Shown here: in pieces, positions 15,941 to 23,774 of the stretch
Numbering within the stretch: the first letter of the stretch is position 1
How the letters are laid out: each line of letters opens with the position of its first letter
Assembly: GCF_003646465.1 (NCBI RefSeq)
Contig: NZ_QZEX01000006.1
Span: 167,624-231,623 of the forward strand
DNA from: Chachezhania antarctica
GTDB lineage: Bacteria > Pseudomonadota > Alphaproteobacteria > Rhodobacterales > Rhodobacteraceae
Direction: 5' to 3'
DNA: 64,000 bases
Notes under the pieces: generated by a model
Seen by the model: the letters and a program-made list of their open reading frames with translations, nothing else
Told to the model about the DNA's origin: nothing
Database searches by the model: none
Position numbers and translations under genes: made by a program

Positions 15941-16212
15941 ATGGCGGACGCGGACCCCGGACTGGAACGTGTTTTCGCGGAGGCAGGTCACTTTCCGACG
16001 GAACTGCGTGTCTTGCGAGTGATCCTGCGGGCCAGCCATCTGACCGAGGAATTCAAATGGCGTGCGCCGGTCTATACGTACGACAGCGCTACTGACGCGA
16101 CCATCTGTGACTAAAAGGAGAGCGGCACGCTGGGCTTCTTCAACGGCGTGCAGCTGAAGGATCCGGACGGGGTGTTGGCGCCGCCGCGGCCGAACGCACG
16201 CTCGGTGCGGTG
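15941..16212 (+). pseudogene. Decayed DUF1801/YdeI-like gene
   Basis: The frame from ATG 15941 reads a YdeI/DUF1801-like start (FKWRAPVYTYDSATDATICD) and meets TAA at 16112-16114 after 57 codons. Reading on in the same frame gives LGFFNGVQLKDPDGVLAPP followed by PNARSVR, which is the normal middle of this family (GFFKG, LKDPxGxL, PGxNSxSxR). So one in-frame stop interrupts the gene. Its C-terminus then runs straight into a dispersed palindrome at 16209. Intact relatives are usually about 120-140 residues. Could be a sequencing error at the stop, but the lost C-terminus would remain. Confidence 0.7.
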
Positions 16213-16233
16213 CGTGGGGACCACACACCCTAC
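16209..16233. repeat. Dispersed palindrome, GGTGCGTGG family, copy e
   Basis: GGTGCGTGG (16209-16217), GGA, CCACACACCCTAC. One mismatch in the second arm. It sits at the broken end of the DUF1801-like pseudogene and close to the convergent AEC gene. Confidence 0.7.
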
Positions 16234-16265
16234 GTGTGGCAAGGAACCGGCGGCCAGACGTCTGG

Positions 16266-17198
16266 TCATCCGCCCAGAAGGGTCAGCCATAGCCATGCCG
16301 TCAGCAGGGCCAGGCTGGTCGCGATCAGGACCGACGAGGCGGCGACGCGTTGCCCGCGCCCGTACATCGCGGCGAAGAGATAGGCGTTGAAACCCGGCGG
16401 CATCGCGGAATTGATCACGCCGGAGCGGAAGAGATCGGTCGGCAGCTTGAAGAACGTCCCGAAGAGCCACATCAGCGACGGGTGCAAGAGCAGCGAGGCC
16501 GAGCAGATGAAGGCCACCGTCTTCCAGTCGCCCTCGAGCTTGTAACGCACCAGCACGCCGCCAAGCGCGAAGAGCGCGCCGGGCAGGGCGGCGCGGGCAA
16601 TCAGTTGCAGCCCGTCTTCCAGCGCCGTGGGCAGGGGCACGCCGCTGAGGTTGACGGTAAAGCCCAGGACAACGCCCAGGATCAGCGTGTTGGAAAACAC
16701 AGCCTTGAGGATCCCCAGCGCCATGCCGGGGCCGCCCTTGCCACGATTGCGCACGAACTCCATCGCGGTGATGCCGATGCAATAGCAGAATGGCGCATGG
16801 AACGAGATGATGGCGTAGTTGCCGGTCAGGTTGTCGGGGCCGAAGGCGCGTTCGGTGATCGGCAGGCCCAGGAGGATCGAGTTCGAGAACAGGCAGCAGA
16901 ACCCGATGGCGATGCTGTCTTCCCATGGGCGGCCGAACAGAATCCGGGCGCCGATCAGTCCGACGCAGAAGCACAGGAAGGCCGCCGTGTAGAAGCTGGC
17001 CATCAGGCCGGGATTGAAGCTGGCCGACAGGTCCAGCCGGGCGATGGCAAGAAACAGCAGGCAGGGGATGGCGAAGCCCTGGGTGAACTTCATCACCCCT
17101 TCGATATGGATGTCGTTCAGAAACCCGCTGCGGGTCACCGCGTATCCTGCGCCGATCACAAGAAAGACCGGCAGGATGACATCGATCAGCGCCTGCAT
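16266..17198 (-). CDS. AEC family transporter
   Basis: A 310-residue integral membrane protein of the auxin efflux carrier (AEC) family, which moves small organic acids such as malate or malonate. About ten hydrophobic helices are visible in two halves, with the start MQALIDVILPVFLVIGAGYA and family segments such as NSILLGLPI near the middle and MPPGFNAYLFA near the end. It begins 6 bases after the MBL hydrolase stop, so it is the last gene of the minus-strand run from 22538. Substrate not predictable. Confidence 0.88.
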   Translation of the reverse strand: MQALIDVILPVFLVIGAGYAVTRSGFLNDIHIEGVMKFTQGFAIPCLLFLAIARLDLSASFNPGLMASFYTAAFLCFCVGLIGARILFGRPWEDSIAIGFCCLFSNSILLGLPITERAFGPDNLTGNYAIISFHAPFCYCIGITAMEFVRNRGKGGPGMALGILKAVFSNTLILGVVLGFTVNLSGVPLPTALEDGLQLIARAALPGALFALGGVLVRYKLEGDWKTVAFICSASLLLHPSLMWLFGTFFKLPTDLFRSGVINSAMPPGFNAYLFAAMYGRGQRVAASSVLIATSLALLTAWLWLTLLGG

Positions 17199-17204
17199 CG
17201 CGCC

Positions 17205-18002
17205 TCAGATCTCGGCATCGAGGGTCATACCGTCGAAGGCGGCGGTGACATGGTCGGGCGTGTCGCGCAGGACGGCCTCGTAATCCATGTCGATATGCAT
17301 GTTGGTCAGCACCGCCTGCCGGGGGGTGATCTTGGCGATCCATTCCAGCGCCTGGTCCAGGTGGGCATGGGTCGGATGCGGTGTCCGGCGGAGCGCATCG
17401 ACGATCCAGGTGTCGAGGTCGGCCAGTTCCTCCCACGCGTCGTCATAGATCTCCGCCACGTCGGGCAGGTAGGCCAGCCCCCCGATGCGGAAGCCAAGTG
17501 CGTCAATGCTGCCATGGCCCACGCGGAAGGGGCGGAACGGGATCGGGCCGCCGGGGCCGTCGATCTCGAACGCGCCGTCGATGGTGTGCAGGTTCAGGAT
17601 CGGTGGGTAGGGAGAGCCTTCGGGCTGCACGAAGGCGTAGCCGAAGCTGCCCAGCAGCCGGTCCTGCGTGTCGCCATCGGCCCAGACGGGCAGGCGCTGG
17701 CGCATGTTGAAGACGATCATCCGCAGATCATCCAGCCCGTGGACGTGATCGGCATGGGCATGGGTGTAGACGACGCCGTCCAGCCGGCCCACGCCCGCAT
17801 CCAGAAGCTGGGTGCGCATGTCGGGGCCGGTGTCGATCAGGACGTTCGTGGTGCCATCCGGCCCATCGCGTTCGACCAGCATCGAACAGCGCCGGCGCGT
17901 GTTCTTGGGGTTTTTGGGGTCGCAATCGCCCCAGATCCCGCCAAGCCGCGGCACGCCGCCAGAGGAGCCGCAGCCCAGGATTGTACAGCGGACATGGGCC
18001 AT
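17205..18002 (-). CDS. MBL-fold phosphodiesterase (PhnP-like)
   Basis: A 265-residue metallo-beta-lactamase-fold hydrolase. GCGSSGGVPRLG at the N-terminus, LIDTGPDMRTQLL, and the metal motif YTHAHADHVHGLDDLR match the PhnP-like cyclic phosphodiesterase branch. PhnP opens phosphoribosyl 1,2-cyclic phosphate in phosphonate use, but no phn genes are near. Members next to tatD in this bacterial group are usually annotated only as MBL-fold hydrolases. Its start shares one base with the tatD stop. Confidence 0.85.
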   Translation of the reverse strand: MAHVRCTILGCGSSGGVPRLGGIWGDCDPKNPKNTRRRCSMLVERDGPDGTTNVLIDTGPDMRTQLLDAGVGRLDGVVYTHAHADHVHGLDDLRMIVFNMRQRLPVWADGDTQDRLLGSFGYAFVQPEGSPYPPILNLHTIDGAFEIDGPGGPIPFRPFRVGHGSIDALGFRIGGLAYLPDVAEIYDDAWEELADLDTWIVDALRRTPHPTHAHLDQALEWIAKITPRQAVLTNMHIDMDYEAVLRDTPDHVTAAFDGMTLDAEI

Positions 18003-18850
18003 CAGGCGGCGGCCTCATAGGCTGCGACCTTGGAGAACAGGCGTTCGAAATTGGCCTGCGTCTGGGCGGCGAAATCGGGGTAGTCCATGCCGAAGACCTC
18101 GGCCCCGACACGGGCGGTATGGGCGGTATAGGCCGGTTCGTTCCGCTTGCCGCGATGGGGCGGGGGCGCAAGGTAGGGGCTGTCGGTTTCCACGAGGATA
18201 CGTTCGACGGGGGCATTGGCGAAAATTTCGCGCAGCTCTTTCGACCGCGGGAAGGCGGCGATGCCCGACATGGACAGGTAGAAGCCCAGATCGAGCGCCG
18301 CGCGCGCCAGTTCGGGACCGGACGAGAAGCAGTGCATCACGCAGGAATAGGCGCCGTTGGCGTGTTCCTCGGTCAGGATGCGGGCCATATCCTCGTCCGC
18401 GGCGCGGGCATGGATGATCAGCGGCAGGCCGGTGGCGCGCGCCGCGGCGATGTGGATGCGCAGGGATGTCTGCTGCACGTCCGCGCTTTCGGCGGTGTAA
18501 TGGTAGTCGAGGCCGGTCTCGCCTATGCCCACGAATTTCGGGTGCGCATTCAGGGCGATCAGCTCATCGACACTGGCCAGCGGCTCTTCCGCGGCGCTCA
18601 TCGGATGGGTGCCGGCGGCATAGAAGACCGGATCGTGCGCCTCGGCCAGCGCGCGGACCTGCGGTTCGTTCTTCAGCTTCGTGCAGATGGTGACCATGCG
18701 GGTCACCCCGGCCTCGGCCGCGCGGGCCAGAACCTCGGCGCGTTCGCCATCGAAATCCGGGAAATCGAGGTGGCAGTGGCTGTCTGTTATATGCGGGGCA
18801 GGGATCCGGGGCGTTTCGTCGGCGGTCTTGGACATCTGAGACTGGGACAT
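18002..18850 (-). CDS. TatD family metal-dependent hydrolase
   Basis: A 282-residue TIM-barrel hydrolase of the TatD/YcfH type; relatives are 3'-5' exonucleases or deoxyribonucleases. TDSHCHLDFPDF carries the first two metal His, and GETGLDYHY, LIIHARAADED, MHCFSSG and VETDSPYLAP are the remaining motifs. The first 20 residues are extra relative to the core and the start has a poor ribosome-binding site, so the second Met (18835) is possible. It follows holB by 17 bases, the classic tmk-holB-tatD order. Confidence 0.92.
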   Translation of the reverse strand: MSQSQMSKTADETPRIPAPHITDSHCHLDFPDFDGERAEVLARAAEAGVTRMVTICTKLKNEPQVRALAEAHDPVFYAAGTHPMSAAEEPLASVDELIALNAHPKFVGIGETGLDYHYTAESADVQQTSLRIHIAAARATGLPLIIHARAADEDMARILTEEHANGAYSCVMHCFSSGPELARAALDLGFYLSMSGIAAFPRSKELREIFANAPVERILVETDSPYLAPPPHRGKRNEPAYTAHTARVGAEVFGMDYPDFAAQTQANFERLFSKVAAYEAAA

Positions 18851-18867
18851 ATCGCTTATGGGATCGC

Positions 18868-19992
18868 TTATCGTTGAGCCGTCGCTTGTAACTGGAACAC
18901 CGTATCTAGGACCAGCGCGGCAGGGTCAAGATTGACCGCCCGTCCGTGGCGGGCACGGGCGGAAATATGGGCAGCCGCTTCGGCCCAGTCGCGTCCCTTT
19001 TGCGGGGAGGGCGCCAGGCGGGCCATCAGCTCAGCCTCGCCCGGGGCCGCTTCGGGCCGGGGGGCGCTGCCCGTGGCGCCTGTCCGGGCGAGCCGGGCCA
19101 TCGCGATATCCAGAAGCGCCAGCAGCAGGTCGAATTTCGCGCCCGCCCCGCGTGCGGCGGCGCTTTCGGCCAAGGCCAGCGCCAGTTGCCGGTCAAGGCT
19201 GGGCAGCGAATTCAGGATCGCCATCAGCCGGGCATAAAGCCCCAGCCCGTCGCCCGACAGAAGCTCCAGCGCCGTCCCGGCAGAGCCCCCGGCAAGCGCC
19301 GCAAGCGCGCCCGGATCGGCCGGAAGTTCGGCGCCCGCCTGTTCCAGCGCGGCGGCAAGGTCATCCGGCGCCAGCGGAGACAGGCGTAGCGTCCGGCAGC
19401 GTGACCGGATCGTCGGCAGCAGGCGCGAGGGCTGGTGCGCGATCAGCAGAAGCGTGGCGCGCTTCGGCGGCTCCTCCAGCATCTTCAAAAGCGCGTTGGC
19501 AGCGCTGTCGTTCATCTCGTCCGCGGCATCGACGATCACGACCCGATGCCCGCCATCGGCCGAGCTGAGCCCGAAGTACCGCGACAGCTTGCGCACGTCG
19601 TCGACGACGATCACGTCGCGCATCCGGCCTGTATCGCTGAGCGTGCGGGTGATCGAGGTGATGCCGGGTTCGGCCCCGGCCAGGATACGCCGCGAGACGG
19701 GGTGATCGGCCGGGATATCAAGGCTTTCGGGCGGGAGCGGGGCGCCGAACATGTCATCGTCGCCCGTGGCTTCCGGCGTGGCCACCAGGAACCGCGCGAT
19801 GCGCCAGGCCAGCGTCGCCTTGCCGATGCCCTTGGGCCCGGTGATCAGCCACGCATGATGCATCCGGCCCGAGCCGTGGGCATCCAGAAACGCGGCCTCG
19901 GCCTCGTCCTGCCCGAACAGGCGCTGCGTTTCCCGCGGGTGCGGGGCGCCGGGCACCTTGTCGGGGCCGTCATTGGTGTCATCGGTGCTCAT
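18868..19992 (-). CDS. holB: DNA polymerase III subunit delta prime
   Basis: A 374-residue subunit of the clamp loader. It has a Walker A-like GPKGIGKATLAWRIARFL near residue 53, the conserved DEMNDSAANALLKMLEEPPK block, and the sensor SRCRTLRL. The C-terminal part is the helical domain. The zinc-binding Cys module seen in some clamp-loader AAA+ proteins is not evident. The start overlaps the tmk stop by four bases (ATGA). Confidence 0.93.
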   Translation of the reverse strand: MSTDDTNDGPDKVPGAPHPRETQRLFGQDEAEAAFLDAHGSGRMHHAWLITGPKGIGKATLAWRIARFLVATPEATGDDDMFGAPLPPESLDIPADHPVSRRILAGAEPGITSITRTLSDTGRMRDVIVVDDVRKLSRYFGLSSADGGHRVVIVDAADEMNDSAANALLKMLEEPPKRATLLLIAHQPSRLLPTIRSRCRTLRLSPLAPDDLAAALEQAGAELPADPGALAALAGGSAGTALELLSGDGLGLYARLMAILNSLPSLDRQLALALAESAAARGAGAKFDLLLALLDIAMARLARTGATGSAPRPEAAPGEAELMARLAPSPQKGRDWAEAAAHISARARHGRAVNLDPAALVLDTVFQLQATAQR

Positions 19993-20609
19993 GTCAGGGC
20001 ATCCGCTATCACGGTGGACACGTCCTTGGCCACGGTTTCGACCGGGCGGTTGCCGTCGATCACGCGGAACCTTTCGGGCGCCTCGGCGGCAAGGGCCAGA
20101 AAGCCCGCGCGCATCCGCTGCTGCAGGTCCAGCCCGAAGCCTTCGAAGCGGGTATCGATTCCTTCACGCCCCAGTGCGCGGGAGAGACCCGTCTCCGGAT
20201 CCATGTCGATCAGCACCGTCAGATCGGGTTCGCGCCCGATCATCAGACCGTGCAGCGTGTCGACCAGCGCGCGCAGATCGCCCCGCGACAGGCCCTGGTA
20301 CATTCGTGTCGAATCCGCGAAGCGATCGCAGATCACCACGTGGCCCGCGTCCAGCGCGGGGCCGATCGTGCGTTCCATGTGATCGCGGCGGGCGGCGGTG
20401 AACAGTAGGATCTCCGTCTCGGCCGACCAGCGGTCGGGATCGCCGTTCAGGACGAGGTTCCGGATCTCCTCTGCTCCGTCCGACCCGCCGGGCTCGCGCG
20501 TCAGGACCACGGTGCGGCCTTCCGCGCGAAGCTGGTCTGCCAGCATCCGCGCCTGCGTGGATTTGCCGGACCCGTCGATCCCCTCGAACGAGACGAAAAG
20601 CCCGCTCAC
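19989..20609 (-). CDS. tmk: Thymidylate kinase
   Basis: A 206-residue kinase phosphorylating dTMP. FEGIDGSGKSTQ is the P-loop, LTREPGGSDGAEEIR the DRE-like Arg segment, CDRFADSTRMYQG the DR(Y/F) motif, and DMDPETGLSRALGR leads to the lid. I place the start at GTG 20609, where GTG and the dacA-type stop TGA overlap, because it gives the normal family N-terminus; an ATG ten codons upstream (20639) lies inside the preceding gene. Confidence 0.93.
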   Translation of the reverse strand: MSGLFVSFEGIDGSGKSTQARMLADQLRAEGRTVVLTREPGGSDGAEEIRNLVLNGDPDRWSAETEILLFTAARRDHMERTIGPALDAGHVVICDRFADSTRMYQGLSRGDLRALVDTLHGLMIGREPDLTVLIDMDPETGLSRALGREGIDTRFEGFGLDLQQRMRAGFLALAAEAPERFRVIDGNRPVETVAKDVSTVIADALT

Positions 20610-21790
20610 GTCAGTCCGGGGATGAAACTGCCGATCCATGACAGCAGGAATTGTGCCGAAAGCTTCACACGGGCGAAATAGCCGCCGTCCTTCACGTCCT
20701 CGGCGGCGAGCAGCGGCCGGGACATCGGTTCCAGTTCGTCACCGCGCAGGATCACGATGCGGCCCAGTTCCTGCCCCTTGGTGATGGGCGCCTGCACGGG
20801 GCCGTCATAGCGGATCTCGGCCTCGACCGTGTCCTGCGTGGGCACCGGCAGCAGCACGTTCAGCGCGTCGCCCACGACAAGGTCTACCGAGTTCCGCCGA
20901 CCAAGCCAGACGTCGGCGGTGCCGACTTTTTCACCGGCCTGGGCAAGGGTCTTGGGGGTAAAGTGGCGAAACGACCAATCGAGGATCGCCGCCGCCTCCC
21001 TTGCGCGTTGTCCTTCGCTTTCCAGCCCCGAGACGACGAAGATCGTCCGCCGCCCGTCGCGGGTGCCCGAGCCGACAAGGCCGTAGCCTGCCTCCTGCGT
21101 GTGGCCCGTCTTCAGGCCGTCGGCGCCGATGCCCATCGACAGAAGCGGGTTCCGGTTACGGGTGTTCGCGGGCGCGCGACCGTCGAATTCGTAGGTCTGC
21201 ATCGCGAAATAGGGGTAGAAGTCGGGGAAATCGGTGATGATGCGGTTGGCGAGTATCCCCAGATCGCGCACCGACATCCGCTGGATCGGGTCGGGCCAGC
21301 CGTTGGAATTGGCGAAGGTGGAATTCGTCATGCCAAGCTGGCGCGCGCGTTCGTTCATGAGCTGGGCAAAGCCCGCCTCGGACCGGTCCGGGCTCAGCGC
21401 CTCGGCGATGACCGCGCTGGCATCGTTGCCGGACAGCACGATGATCCCCTTCAGCAATTCGTCGACCGTTACCGTATCGGTGGTGTCAAGGAACATGGTC
21501 GAGCCGCCATAGCTCATCGCGTGGGGCGACACCGGCAGGCGCTGGTCCAGATCCAGACGCCCGTCGCGCACGGCTTCAAGCGCAAGGTAGATCGTCATCA
21601 GCTTCGACATCGACGCCGGCGGCAATGGCAGGTCGGCGTTCTTTTCGAACAGCACGGTGCCCGTGTCGTGATCCATCACGAAGGCGGCGCGGGCCGGCGT
21701 ATCGAAGGCCGCGGCCATGCCGGCCGTCAGGGTCAGAACCAGGCCCAGCGCGAACACGCGCAGGCAATCAATCGGCAACGGTATGGGCAT
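20606..21790 (-). CDS. D-alanyl-D-alanine carboxypeptidase (PBP5/6 type, S11)
   Basis: A 394-residue periplasmic penicillin-binding protein that trims the terminal D-Ala of peptidoglycan stems. A signal peptide (LRVFALGLVLTLTAGMAAAF) precedes the catalytic domain. The active-site motifs are ASMSKLM (SxxK), SGNDASA (SxN) and KTGHTQEAGYG (KTG). A C-terminal beta domain follows, ending in a hydrophobic amphipathic helix (QFLLSWIGSFIPGL) that anchors to the inner membrane. The start at 21790 lies inside the end of the preceding lipoprotein gene and gives a proper signal peptide. Confidence 0.92.
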   Translation of the reverse strand: MPIPLPIDCLRVFALGLVLTLTAGMAAAFDTPARAAFVMDHDTGTVLFEKNADLPLPPASMSKLMTIYLALEAVRDGRLDLDQRLPVSPHAMSYGGSTMFLDTTDTVTVDELLKGIIVLSGNDASAVIAEALSPDRSEAGFAQLMNERARQLGMTNSTFANSNGWPDPIQRMSVRDLGILANRIITDFPDFYPYFAMQTYEFDGRAPANTRNRNPLLSMGIGADGLKTGHTQEAGYGLVGSGTRDGRRTIFVVSGLESEGQRAREAAAILDWSFRHFTPKTLAQAGEKVGTADVWLGRRNSVDLVVGDALNVLLPVPTQDTVEAEIRYDGPVQAPITKGQELGRIVILRGDELEPMSRPLLAAEDVKDGGYFARVKLSAQFLLSWIGSFIPGLT

Positions 21791-22538
21791 CGGCAGGTCC
21801 GGCCTCTTTGATGTGTTTCTGGATGGCATCGCGGTAAAGGACAGCCGGGGCAGGGCGCACCCGGGCATCCTTCAAATTCATTTTCTGCGTCCCGGCCGCC
21901 AGGATCAACCCGGCAACGTCGATTTGATCGTCAGCCCCGGCAGTATCGGCGGAAAAGCCCATTCCACCTGACAGGTCGTCTGCCGTGCGCAGGCGTGTGA
22001 CGGGGGGCGGCGTGATGACGGATGGCAGCTCTTCCAGCTCTGCATCGACCGCAGGCGTCGCGATGGTTTCTTCCGCGTTTTCAGCGTCTTCCCTCGGGTC
22101 GCGGCGCAGTGCGGTGACGTTCAGAGTGACCGGGGCACCGGCCTGCATCCCCAACGCGTTGGCGGCGTCCGCTGAAACCTGCAAACGCGGACCTGCCCGG
22201 CTGCCAGCGCGGCGGAAAAGCGCACCGACCACGAACGCGTCGTTCGACAGGTTGCGGATGATCACCCGCCCGGGCTCTCCCACGTCGGGATGGGCCACCC
22301 AGATGCCCCCAAGCGACGGCTGACCGTCCCAGACGCCCGCCTCGGTCACGTCGAAAATCTCGGGCGCCTCGATATCGCGTTCGACGATCGTGGTGCGATC
22401 GGCGGCCGGTTGCAGGATGCGGGGCAAGTCGGCGGGCAGGCTGGCGGAGTCGCATGCCGCGAGACCAGGCAGCAGCGCGACAACGGCCAGCGCCCTGATT
22501 CCGCGGCCCCGTCTGCTGCCGTGAAAGATCCTGCTCAT
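21768..22538 (-). CDS. Lipoprotein with RlpA-like domain (catalytic Asp not evident)
   Basis: A 256-residue lipoprotein: LAVVALLPGLAAC ends in a lipobox Cys at about residue 29. The middle (GIWVAHPDVGEPGRVIIRNL, then SADAANALGMQAGAPVTLNV) resembles the double-psi barrel of RlpA septal-ring transglycosylases. The DRGPF motif with the catalytic Asp is replaced by FRRAGSR-type sequence, so lytic activity is doubtful. The remaining C-terminal part is acidic and Pro-rich with no clear SPOR repeat. It overlaps the carboxypeptidase start by 23 bases, consistent with a joint cell-wall role. The exact family is uncertain. Confidence 0.6.
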   Translation of the reverse strand: MSRIFHGSRRGRGIRALAVVALLPGLAACDSASLPADLPRILQPAADRTTIVERDIEAPEIFDVTEAGVWDGQPSLGGIWVAHPDVGEPGRVIIRNLSNDAFVVGALFRRAGSRAGPRLQVSADAANALGMQAGAPVTLNVTALRRDPREDAENAEETIATPAVDAELEELPSVITPPPVTRLRTADDLSGGMGFSADTAGADDQIDVAGLILAAGTQKMNLKDARVRPAPAVLYRDAIQKHIKEAGPADAHTVAD

Positions 22539-22723
22539 CCGCCTGCCTTGTTCAGCCCGCTGCGCGACCGTCTGCCTGTGATGGAGATGTCGTGACCTGC
22601 GCCCGCTCTCCCTTGATTTGCAGCCAGTGTAGCGCCAGTACCCGGTCGTGGAAAGTGGATGCGGTGGCCGGGGCCCGGCCCACGCGCGTGATGCGCGGGG
22701 GGCATCGGCCATCCCGCGATTGA

Positions 22724-23515
22724 TCAGCGTTCGGCAGCGTCCATGCGCGGGGACAGGCGGCTGACCTGGATCTCGGTGTCCCACGTCTTGCACCGCGCGG
22801 CCAGAGTGTCGGGCAGGGCGCGGTCGGTGAAGACGGTGTCGATGTCCGACAGCGTGGTCACCCGGGCCGGGGCGCGGCGCTGAAGCTTGGAGTGATCGGA
22901 CACAAGGAACCGGCGGCGGGAGTGTTGCAGGATCGCCTGGCTGACGCCGACTTCCTGCAGGTCGTAATCCAGCACGTCGCCGTCGGGGACGAGGGCCGAA
23001 CACCCGATAACGCCGATATCGAACCGAAAAAGCCGCACCGTCGCGGCCGCGATATCGCCCACCAGCCCGCCGTCCGACTGGCGCAGGACACCGCCGGTGA
23101 CGATCACGCGCACGCCCGGCGCATCGGCCAGGATGTCGGCAACCTTGGTGTTGTTTGTGACGACCAGCAGGTTGCGATGCTCCCGCAGTTCCAGCGCCAC
23201 CGCCTCGGTCGTGGTGCCGATGGCCAGGAAGACGGTGCAATCGTCGGGGATCCGCGCCGCGCAGGCCCGCGCGATGCCCACCTTGGCCTCGGCGTTCAGG
23301 CCGCGGCGTTCCTCGTAATCCAGGTTGGTCGTGCGCGAGGGCAGGACCGCGCCGCCATGCACACGTTCCAGCTTTCCCGTCTCGGCCAGTTCCGACAGGT
23401 CGCGCCGGATGGTCTGGAGCGTGACGCCGAAATGCGTGGCCAGCCCTTCCACGGTGACCTTTCGGTCGCGGCGGGCGATCTCGACGATTTCGGGCAGGCG
23501 GAATGTCTGCGACAT
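22724..23515 (-). CDS. glpR: DeoR family repressor, GlpR type
   Basis: A 263-residue DeoR-type regulator. The N-terminal HTH reads RLPEIVEIARRDRKVTVEGL, then LQTIRRDLSELAETGKLERV and HGGAV, and a sugar-phosphate-binding DeoR C domain follows (LAIGTTTEAVALEL, VVTNNTKVADIL, VTGGVLRQSDGGLVGDIA). Divergent placement against glpD-glpSTPQUV makes it the glycerol-3-phosphate-responsive GlpR. The start is taken at MSQTFRLPE, with a weak GGAAACG site; 32 upstream in-frame codons overlap the control region. Confidence 0.88.
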   Translation of the reverse strand: MSQTFRLPEIVEIARRDRKVTVEGLATHFGVTLQTIRRDLSELAETGKLERVHGGAVLPSRTTNLDYEERRGLNAEAKVGIARACAARIPDDCTVFLAIGTTTEAVALELREHRNLLVVTNNTKVADILADAPGVRVIVTGGVLRQSDGGLVGDIAAATVRLFRFDIGVIGCSALVPDGDVLDYDLQEVGVSQAILQHSRRRFLVSDHSKLQRRAPARVTTLSDIDTVFTDRALPDTLAARCKTWDTEIQVSRLSPRMDAAER

Positions 23516-23774
23516 TTTTCGTTTCCTTTCCCAATCGTCCCCCGAGACACGCGAAGTTGTCAAGATCGGTTCGGAATCAGTGCGAGAGTGCCGCATCGGG
23601 GGCCGGTTCAACGATGAACAGGGTACATCAGGCGGTTGATAACTGTACTGGTTGTGTTGCGCGCCAGGATAACCTGTTATATTTCAATGCGTTCCGAAAA
23701 AAGAAAGAAAACACTTCCGAAACGCGCATGAATATGTTCGTTTCTTTTTCGTGGCACCTGCAGGGGAGAGCGGG
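23516..23774. promoter_or_regulatory. glpR-glpD divergent control region
   Basis: This AT-richer spacer repeats the word TTCGTTTC next to both genes (TTTTTCGTTTCC at 23515-23526 and TTCGTTTCTTTTTCG at 23737-23751) and has the reverse form GAAACG near 23720. These are candidate GlpR sites. A weak promoter-like pair TTGTGT (23652-23657) and TGTTAT or TATATT (23675-23683) may serve glpD. Confidence 0.4.

Noticed and set aside
16350-18020. 556-residue open frame on the plus strand
   Set aside because: It is antisense to the AEC transporter and the MBL hydrolase, both clearly coding.
21768-23534. 588-residue continuous frame joining the lipoprotein to sequence inside glpR
   Set aside because: The upstream part is a shadow of glpR. 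A lipoprotein signal starts at 22538, which marks the real gene start.
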